A stretch of 64,000 nt of DNA from Ketobacter sp964016105 (GTDB taxonomy: Bacteria > Pseudomonadota > Gammaproteobacteria > Pseudomonadales > Ketobacteraceae): positions 27,476-91,475 of the forward strand of contig CAXHEX010000021.1 in the NCBI GenBank assembly GCA_964016105.1, read 5' to 3'. Shown here piece by piece: positions 58,537 through 64,000 of the stretch. The position numbers and the translations under genes were made by a program. The notes beneath the pieces were generated by a model. That model was not told where the DNA came from and searched no databases. It was given only the letters and a program-made list of their open reading frames with translations. The number at the start of each line of letters is the position of its first letter. Position 1 is the first letter of the stretch.

Positions 58537-59847
58537 ATGTTTACGCGTCGAAGTCAGCGGCTGTGGGCCGCTGCCTGTCTTTCACTCGTGCCAAGTTTTA
58601 GCTTCGCTTCTGAAATAAGCGGAGCGAATACCGCATGGATCCTAACTGCCACGGCTCTGGTACTGTTCATGACCATACCAGGATTGTCGCTTTTTTATGC
58701 AGGGCTGGTGCGTTCTAAGAACGTACTTTCCGTTTTAATGCAGTGTTTCGCGCTTACTTGTCTAATGTCGATTTTATGGTTTGTGGTGGGCTACACCATG
58801 GCATTCGGATCGGAAGATGTGCAGGGAAAGTGGATAGGGGATTTTGGTAACGTGCTGTTTGCCTCCATGAATGTGGACAGTGTCAACGGCGATATTCCAG
58901 CATTGTTGTTCGCTACCTTCCAGATGACATTTGCGGTGATTACACCCGCGCTGATTGTGGGGGCTTTTGCTGAAAGGATGAAGTTCTCTGCCATGTTGGT
59001 GTTCAGCAGCCTTTGGCTGTTGGCGGTTTACGCACCGGTATGTCACTGGGTATGGGGTGGCGGATGGCTAGCGCAAATGGGCTTTCTTGACTTTGCCGGT
59101 GGAGCCGTTGTGCATATTACTGCAGGCGTGGCAGCCTTGGTGGCGGCGCTTATGTTGGGCAGTCGCAAGGGGTTTCAGCATACCGCGATGATGCCTCACA
59201 ATATGACCATGACCATCACCGGGGCGGGCATGCTTTGGGTTGGCTGGTTTGGTTTCAATGCGGGTAGCGCACTGGCCGCCGACGGCAGTGCCGCTATGGC
59301 GATGCTGGTGACCCATATTTCTGCGGCTGCGGGATCTCTGGCTTGGATGACCTGTGAATGGGTGCGCCATGGCAAACCCTCAGTATTGGGTATTGTAACC
59401 GGTATGGTGGCTGGATTGGGCACCATTACTCCTGCTTCCGGTTCCGTGGGGCCTGCCGCCGCACTGGTTATCGGTCTCAGCGCAGGGGTTATCTGTTTTT
59501 ACGCCACGTTGATGATCAAGCAAAAACTCAAGATTGACGATTCTCTTGACGTTTTCCCTGTGCATGGAGTGGGTGGAATTCTGGGTACATTGCTGGTGGG
59601 CGTTTTTTGTTCGTCCGAGCTGGGCCTTTTTAGCGGTTTGGGTTTTGGTGGTGATAATGCCTCAATAGGTGGCCAGCTTCGAGTGCAAGCCATCGGGGTG
59701 ATTTCCACTTTTGTGTACACCGCCCTTGCCAGCTGGATATTATTGAAACTGGTGGATATCTTTGTGGGCCTGAGAGTGAGCGACGATGAAGAAACGGAAG
59801 GCCTCGATATCGTGCTACATGATGAGCGTGGCTACGATATTAAATAG
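58537..59847 (+). CDS. amtB: Ammonium transporter AmtB
   Basis: A 436-residue 11-helix ammonium channel with a signal-like N-terminus (residues about 10-24, AACLSLVPSFSFA). The twin pore histidines sit in VVHITAGVAAL near residue 189 and PVHGVGG near 341. Trp and Phe gate regions in the early helices are typical. It is the downstream partner of glnK. Confidence 0.95.
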   Translation: MFTRRSQRLWAAACLSLVPSFSFASEISGANTAWILTATALVLFMTIPGLSLFYAGLVRSKNVLSVLMQCFALTCLMSILWFVVGYTMAFGSEDVQGKWIGDFGNVLFASMNVDSVNGDIPALLFATFQMTFAVITPALIVGAFAERMKFSAMLVFSSLWLLAVYAPVCHWVWGGGWLAQMGFLDFAGGAVVHITAGVAALVAALMLGSRKGFQHTAMMPHNMTMTITGAGMLWVGWFGFNAGSALAADGSAAMAMLVTHISAAAGSLAWMTCEWVRHGKPSVLGIVTGMVAGLGTITPASGSVGPAAALVIGLSAGVICFYATLMIKQKLKIDDSLDVFPVHGVGGILGTLLVGVFCSSELGLFSGLGFGGDNASIGGQLRVQAIGVISTFVYTALASWILLKLVDIFVGLRVSDDEETEGLDIVLHDERGYDIK

Positions 59848-59983
59848 GCAAAATAGTTAACAATTGTGCTTATATGCTAATCAGGTTGGCCCTTTCCGGT
59901 CATATTGACGCAAAAACATGAGCTACTGGTTAAAATGGCTATTGTCTTTGGGGTGGGGATTTTATAAGTTACCCTCAACGTCT

Positions 59984-59997
59984 CGAACAGTCGTTTG
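59984..59997. promoter_or_regulatory. PsrA-like box upstream of the SCP2-like gene
   Basis: CGAACAGTCGTTTG matches the PsrA pattern (C/G)AAAC-N4-GTTT(G/C) at nine of ten positions and shares the 11-base core AACAGTCGTTT with operator 2 at psrA (31325-31335). It lies 77 bases before the gene and upstream of a TATAAA at 60009-60014. Confidence 0.58.
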
Positions 59998-60073
59998 ATT
60001 GATCAGCGTATAAAGCGCCATTCAGGTGTGCAACCTTAATGTGCAATATAAAAATATTAATGGAGAAGATGTA

Positions 60074-60466
60074 ATGAGTCTCAAGTTCTTGTCTGAAGAA
60101 TGGTTTTCAAAGGTAGCAGAGTTAAAAGCGGCTGCTGGAGACATCGAAGTGCCTACCGCCATGCACGATTTGGTCATCAACATCACTGTTACTGGAACGG
60201 ATTTTGGTGATGTGGATATCTGCATGAATGCTGGCATGCTGGAAAAAGGTCACCACGAGTCAGCCCCAACCAAAATGATTTTGCCAGTGGATCTGGCTCA
60301 CAGACTGTTTATCGATAATGATCAGTCTGCCGGTATGCAGGGTTTCATGTCTGGTCAGATCAAAATCGAAGGCGATATGAGCAAGCTTATGGCTATGCAA
60401 ACTGTTCAGCCTTCCCAGGACCAGCAAAACCTGCAAAAGCAGATCTTGGAAGTAACTTCAGCTTAA
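60074..60466 (+). CDS. SCP2-like lipid-binding protein
   Basis: A 130-residue soluble protein resembling SCP-2 sterol-transfer domains: MSLKFLSEEWFSKVAELKA at the start, then beta strands (MHDLVINITVTGT, DVDICMNAGMLEKG), PTKMILPVDLAHRLF, and the typical FMSGQIKIEGDMSKLMAM. Such proteins carry acyl chains or lipids in the cytoplasm. The start ATG at 60074 is chosen over 60026 because GGAG lies at 60062-60065. A PsrA-like box upstream suggests fatty-acid control. Confidence 0.75.
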   Translation: MSLKFLSEEWFSKVAELKAAAGDIEVPTAMHDLVINITVTGTDFGDVDICMNAGMLEKGHHESAPTKMILPVDLAHRLFIDNDQSAGMQGFMSGQIKIEGDMSKLMAMQTVQPSQDQQNLQKQILEVTSA

Positions 60467-60504
60467 TGTTTTAGAATTAAGCTTTGGTTTCTTACTGTTT
60501 TAAA

Positions 60505-60540
60505 CAAAACCCCAGACCTAGTGTCCGGGGTTTTGTTTTT
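60505..60540 (+). terminator. Rho-independent terminator after the SCP2-like gene
   Basis: CAAAACCCC at 60505-60513 pairs with GGGGTTTTG at 60527-60535, with GAC/GTC extending the stem inside, followed by TTTTT. Confidence 0.85.
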
Positions 60541-60636
60541 GTGCCACTCGCAAATTCCCGAGGCTAAATTACCCTTGCCGAAAAAATCAATAACCGCAGG
60601 TTTTCTAACTTAGGGTTGAAGTATGTTTCGTTTTAA

Positions 60637-60957
60637 TTAAATACTTTCATTGATACTTTGGCGGGATTGATAGATGCACGGTTCCAAGATAGTGCATTGC
60701 TCTGGCTCTTTGAGAAAGACACCAATTTTCTTTAACATTTCCATGCGTGCGGCGGAATGAAACCATAGCTGCCAGGCGTTGACACTTTTCCAGGCTGAAA
60801 CCACAATGTAGTGATTAGGCTTGCGAGCGTCTTTATAGGATTCTCCACCTAAATAGCCCGGCGAATCTTCTGCGTGGTTTAGCAGCTCGACTACGGTTTG
60901 CTCGTAATTTCCCTCCAGCCCTTCTGCGACGGTTCGCTCGATCAATACTTTTATCAT
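60637..60957 (-). CDS. ABM-domain (antibiotic-biosynthesis-monooxygenase-like) protein
   Basis: A 106-residue ferredoxin-like-fold protein: IKVLIERTVAEGLEGNYEQ, then NHAEDSPGYLGGESYKD and ARKPNHYIVVSAWKSVNAWQLW. Members range from monooxygenases to heme-degrading and unknown proteins; no cofactor residues can be confirmed. The ATG at 60955-60957 has AGAGG before it; an upstream start at 61020 is less likely. Convergent with the SCP2-like gene. Confidence 0.8.
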   Translation of the reverse strand: MIKVLIERTVAEGLEGNYEQTVVELLNHAEDSPGYLGGESYKDARKPNHYIVVSAWKSVNAWQLWFHSAARMEMLKKIGVFLKEPEQCTILEPCIYQSRQSINESI

Positions 60958-61104
60958 GGTTTCCTCTGACAGAGTGGGTTTGGGACGGGCTATTTTTATT
61001 AAATTTGGACTAACATGCAATCCTGATCCCTTTAATTAGCCCTTAATAAAGCCTGGCAGTATTGCTATATGGTAGGATCCTGCAATTAGTTTAGTTCTGT
61101 TTTC

Positions 61105-62397
61105 TTGTTTAGGTTTCCACTCCCTGTGGTCTACTCCTCTTTAACATATAAATTGGGTCTACTGTCCTGCTTATATTTTTGCCAGGGGGTACCATTTGGT
61201 TTTGTTAGTCAGGCTTTACCCGCCATGTTACGGGACTATGGGGTGAGCTTGGACAAAATTGGGTTGATCTCACTGGTGGCACTGCCCTGGGCATTGAAGT
61301 TTCTTTGGGCCCCCTACGTGGACCATTATGGCCATGACCGATTGGGTAAACGCAAATCCTGGTTAATTCCATTGCAGTTACTGGCGGTAGCATGTTTGTT
61401 GGGTATGGCCTGCTTGAATCCAGAATCTCTGCAGGGTTCTGATTTAATTTGGCTGGTGATTTTGTTGCTGCTGGCAAATATGGTGGCTGCTACCCAGGAT
61501 ATCGCCACCGATGGATTGGCGGTGGCAAGCTTGCCGCCCCGCCACAGAGGTTTGGCAAATGGTATTCAGGTGGGGGGCTACCGTGTGGGGATGCTGTTTG
61601 GCGGTGGCGTTGTGCTGGTGTTGCTTCATCATCTTGGTTGGACACTGGCCTTTGTGGCTCTGGCCGCCATTTTGCTGTTGGCCAGCGTTCCAGTCTGGTT
61701 TTACCGCGAACCGGCAATACGGGAACATTCTGAAGAAATCGCTGTGCCACAGAGGTTCCGAAGCATTACAGGTATTCTAAAGCAATTTGTACTGCAGCCG
61801 GGAATGTGGGGGTGGGTATTCGTGTTAACGTTTTATAAATTGGGGGATGCATTTGGTTCCGCAATGGGCAAACCTTTGTTGGTGGATTTGGGATTGAGCC
61901 TGGAGCAAGTGGGTTGGATCAGTGGTGGCGCGGGCATGGTTGCTGGAATAAGTGGGGCACTGCTGGGTGGTTGGCTTGTGATGCATTTGGGAAGAGTGAA
62001 ATGCCTCGTGAGTTTCGGTATCCTGCAGGCCGTGAGTCAATTGGGCTATTGGTGGTTGGCCGTCACCCCGAGCAATCTTGAACTCACTATTCTGATCACC
62101 GCGGGGGAGCATTTCTTTGGTGGCATGGCCACTGCCGCTTTATTCACTCTGATGATGGATGCCTGTCGACGCCCTTTAGCGGGTACCGATTACACTATAC
62201 AAGCCAGTGTGCAGGTGATTGTGGTGGGTATCATGAATAGTGCCAGTGGGTTCAGTGCCCAGTGGTTAGGATACGATGGGCATTTTATGTTGGCTTTTTT
62301 GTTGGGAATGGTGGCGCTGTTACCCGTGGTATTCTGGCTAAAGCAGGTTCCGGAGCTTCAACGTAAAGCTTGGCACTTATCGAGAATTCCCACGTGA
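61105..62397 (+). CDS. AmpG-like MFS transporter
   Basis: A 430-residue major-facilitator protein with about 12 helices. The early segment FCQGVPFGFVSQALPAMLRDYG and the motif TQDIATDGLAVASLPP near residue 130 are those of the AmpG/PAT family, which brings anhydromuropeptides in for recycling; a related role for other substrates cannot be excluded. The start is unsure: TTG at 61105 has no ribosome site and a GTG at 61126 is an alternative. The TusA-like gene starts 30 bases downstream. Confidence 0.78.
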   Translation: MFRFPLPVVYSSLTYKLGLLSCLYFCQGVPFGFVSQALPAMLRDYGVSLDKIGLISLVALPWALKFLWAPYVDHYGHDRLGKRKSWLIPLQLLAVACLLGMACLNPESLQGSDLIWLVILLLLANMVAATQDIATDGLAVASLPPRHRGLANGIQVGGYRVGMLFGGGVVLVLLHHLGWTLAFVALAAILLLASVPVWFYREPAIREHSEEIAVPQRFRSITGILKQFVLQPGMWGWVFVLTFYKLGDAFGSAMGKPLLVDLGLSLEQVGWISGGAGMVAGISGALLGGWLVMHLGRVKCLVSFGILQAVSQLGYWWLAVTPSNLELTILITAGEHFFGGMATAALFTLMMDACRRPLAGTDYTIQASVQVIVVGIMNSASGFSAQWLGYDGHFMLAFLLGMVALLPVVFWLKQVPELQRKAWHLSRIPT

Positions 62398-62427
62398 GAA
62401 GTCGTGGTTAATGTTGGAGAGTTTTTA

Positions 62428-62679
62428 ATGAGTGAAATGATGGAACAGAATTTCAATATCAGTTTTGACGCCAGTGGGTTGATGTGTCCGGAGCCCATAA
62501 TGATGCTCCATGGCAAAGTCAGGGATCTGCAACCCGGCGAGGTTATTCAGGTGATTGCTACCGACCCCGCCACGGAGCGAGATATACCTAAATTCTGTCA
62601 GTTTTTAGGCCATCCACTGCTGCACAGTGACAAGCTGGATGGTAAATATTATTACTATATTCAGAAAAAGCTTACCTAA
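62428..62679 (+). CDS. tusA: TusA-family sulfurtransferase
   Basis: An 83-residue sulphur-carrier protein with the conserved Cys20-Pro-x-Pro motif (GLMCPEP), the helix that follows and the ATDPATERDIP segment. TusA moves persulphide sulphur, for example in 2-thiouridine tRNA modification. The ATG at 62428 (MSEMMEQ) has GGAGA at 62415-62419 and is preferred to a start at 62404. It lies in line with the AmpG-like gene. Confidence 0.9.
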   Translation: MSEMMEQNFNISFDASGLMCPEPIMMLHGKVRDLQPGEVIQVIATDPATERDIPKFCQFLGHPLLHSDKLDGKYYYYIQKKLT

Positions 62680-62805
62680 CTACACGAACTGTGACGCTTT
62701 GTTCCTTATTTAATATAATTATAAGAGATTTATTTGTTAAGCTAGTGACCTTTGGAGAGGAGCGGGGTTCCTCTGTCAGTTAAATTGACCAATGGGGTTG
62801 GTTGA

Positions 62806-64000
62806 ATGAACTCGACGAATTGGATGTCACTTAGAGTTTTATTTCTTGGCTCAGTAACGAGCCTTTTGGTTACCGCTTGCGGCGGTGGTAGTTCGTCTGC
62901 TCTTGATTCAGAGACAGACGTGACTGTACGTGAAATCAGCGCTGCTGAACCAGATACGGTGACGCCACCATTAGGGCTTGAGTCCGACTCGGGTCCCCAG
63001 CGCCCTATTTTGACCTATATCGCAACTGATTATGGCCAGGTGGGGGAAGGCAGAATAACCGATAATACGGTCATTTTCGTCGGTCGAGCCAATCCCTATG
63101 AAATCGTAAACGTCTCACTCAATGGCGAGCATGCCGGTTCCACCGTGGCAAGCCCGTTGGGAGTTTGGGAGTTGGATTACCGGCAAATCCCGCTGCCCCT
63201 TGGGAACTACGCTGTGTCTTTGGCTGCGGTGTCAAAAGAGGGAGTTGAAACACAATCAGAATCCTCATTTGAGTTTGAATACGATCCCAGCGCACCTGCT
63301 GCTCCCTTAATTGCGGGTATCGCACCCGATTCTGGTCAATTGGAAAACGATAGGCTCACTAATAGTAATACCTTGGAAGTGTTTGGCACCGGCACCCCAA
63401 ATGGGTTGGTGCAGTTGTATTTGGACGACCAGCCGATGGGGTCAGCCCCTGTCAATTCTGCAGGTGTATGGCAAACCAGGGTGACCCTTGCCCCGGGTAA
63501 CAGCGAGCATACATTTTCCGCCAAGGCCTTGGAGCTGGGAGTTGAGAGTGCTTTCTCTTCTCGATTTAAAGTCAGTATCGATCAGTCTTTACCGGATTTG
63601 TTTTCAGTAACGCCAGTGGATGGAGCCAATGACGTTGTGGTGAGCTCGGGGCTTACCATTGAGTTTGGCGAGGCTGTGTTTCCGGAATCCGGCTCTATTG
63701 AGCTAACTAACGTCAGTACTGGCACGGTCACGTCGATACCACTGACCGATGACGCCTTCAGGGGCTGGGGCAGCGACCGGATTAGTGTTGTTCTACCCAG
63801 CGGGTTGAGTTACGAGTCAGATTATCGGGTGGCTTTGGTGGATGCCAGGGTTGCGGATTCTGCAGGGAATCTATCTGAAACCCTTAGTTCCGGTAGTTGG
63901 GAATTCAGCACAGAATCCAATCCAATTGTGGTTCCTATTCCCCAGCCTGAGCCAGAACCTCAACCTGAGCCAGAACCTCAACCTGAGCCAGAACCTCAAC
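62806..64000 (+). CDS. Large Ig-like surface lipoprotein (5' end, partial)
   Basis: An open frame runs from the ATG at 62806 to the window edge, about 398 residues. A signal peptide ends in LLVTACGGGS (acceptor Cys at 25). Several Ig-like beta domains follow: one near 65-165, one near 170-255 and a Big_5-like domain (TPVDGANDVVVSSGLTIEFGE, near 265-365). A Pro-Glu-Gln linker then begins. The stop lies beyond the window, so total length and later domains are unknown. It is likely displayed on the outer membrane. Confidence 0.78.
   Translation, partial: MNSTNWMSLRVLFLGSVTSLLVTACGGGSSSALDSETDVTVREISAAEPDTVTPPLGLESDSGPQRPILTYIATDYGQVGEGRITDNTVIFVGRANPYEIVNVSLNGEHAGSTVASPLGVWELDYRQIPLPLGNYAVSLAAVSKEGVETQSESSFEFEYDPSAPAAPLIAGIAPDSGQLENDRLTNSNTLEVFGTGTPNGLVQLYLDDQPMGSAPVNSAGVWQTRVTLAPGNSEHTFSAKALELGVESAFSSRFKVSIDQSLPDLFSVTPVDGANDVVVSSGLTIEFGEAVFPESGSIELTNVSTGTVTSIPLTDDAFRGWGSDRISVVLPSGLSYESDYRVALVDARVADSAGNLSETLSSGSWEFSTESNPIVVPIPQPEPEPQPEPEPQPEPEPQ
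63943..64000 (+). repeat. 18-bp tandem repeat encoding a Pro-Glu linker
   Basis: Three units of CAACCTGAGCCAGAACCT (the first with one base changed, at 63943-63960, 63961-63978 and 63979-63996) plus four bases. Each unit encodes QPEPEP. The array continues past the window edge, so its copy number is unknown and may vary by slippage. Confidence 0.85.

Noticed and set aside
63943..64000. CRISPR-like appearance of the direct repeats at the right edge
   Set aside because: Units are contiguous without spacers, in frame and encode a Pro-Glu linker.

Overview
The window reads as chromosomal DNA of a free-living, respiring gammaproteobacterium in the Pseudomonadales/Oceanospirillales/Cellvibrionales area. 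The reasons are the protein-level likeness to Pseudomonas (NAD-glutamate dehydrogenase, PsrA, CsiV, cbb3 oxidase, CheV), the gene order pyrD-rmf-rlmL, and the block topA ... lexA - psrA - nagZ - thioinosine phosphorylase ... mfd, which I recall as neighbouring genes in P. aeruginosa. Base composition looks close to balanced, so this is not Pseudomonas itself. I cannot name the species. No rRNA, tRNA, CRISPR array, prophage or complete insertion sequence was found.

Layout. 1-5430: end of NAD-glutamate dehydrogenase, DUF2835, pyrD, rmf, rlmL and a membrane-anchored coiled-coil protein. 5.6-11.6 kb: DUF5610 protein, glutaredoxin-like protein, tatD, an EAL/HDOD regulator, cheV, a DUF1499 lipoprotein and ompW with an Anr/FNR-type site. 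11.6-17.4 kb (minus strand): the SOS mutasome imuA-imuB-dnaE2 behind a perfect LexA box, with a 283-bp fold-back element between imuB and dnaE2. 17.5-22.6 kb: beta-CASP hydrolase, small lipoprotein, MOSC protein, a CheZ-like protein, and conserved unknowns. 22.9-29.8 kb: topA, a chemoreceptor, a DUF6586-like protein, lexA with two LexA boxes. 30-36.5 kb: outer-membrane barrel, then a tightly packed run psrA / signal-less L,D-transpeptidase-fold enzyme / nagZ / MscS channel / hpt / methylthioinosine phosphorylase, then tpx. 36.5-39.1 kb: a small accessory patch with a truncated Rpn-type gene, a RelE/HigB-XRE toxin-antitoxin pair, non-coding DNA and a duplicated-domain lipoprotein. 39.2-49.2 kb: csiV-mfd, phasin, a Sel1 protein, ybbN, a degenerate GGDEF membrane protein with cobB, and a cardiolipin-synthase-like PLD enzyme. 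49.2-57.9 kb (minus): the complete cbb3 cluster ccoNOQP-ccoGHIS plus a SafE-type membrane protein. 58-64 kb: glnK-amtB, an SCP2-like lipid-binding protein, an ABM-domain protein, an AmpG-like transporter, a TusA-like protein and the start of a large Ig-like surface lipoprotein cut by the window end.

How the genes work together. Two LexA-controlled units (lexA and imuA-imuB-dnaE2) form an SOS mutagenesis response, with mfd and topA as separate DNA-maintenance genes. PsrA has two tandem operators at its own promoter, and a near-identical sequence lies upstream of the SCP2-like gene at 60 kb; with the phasin this suggests fatty-acid and PHA physiology. nagZ, the L,D-transpeptidase-fold enzyme without a signal peptide, csiV and an AmpG-like permease point to cell-wall turnover. 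The cbb3 operon and ompW carry Anr-type sites at the class II position, so oxygen limitation should control both. glnK-amtB sits behind a candidate sigma-54 promoter. The observations most worth following are the fold-back element inside the mutasome operon, the candidate PsrA site at the SCP2 gene, the predicted cytoplasmic L,D-carboxypeptidase beside nagZ, and the CheZ-like orphan.
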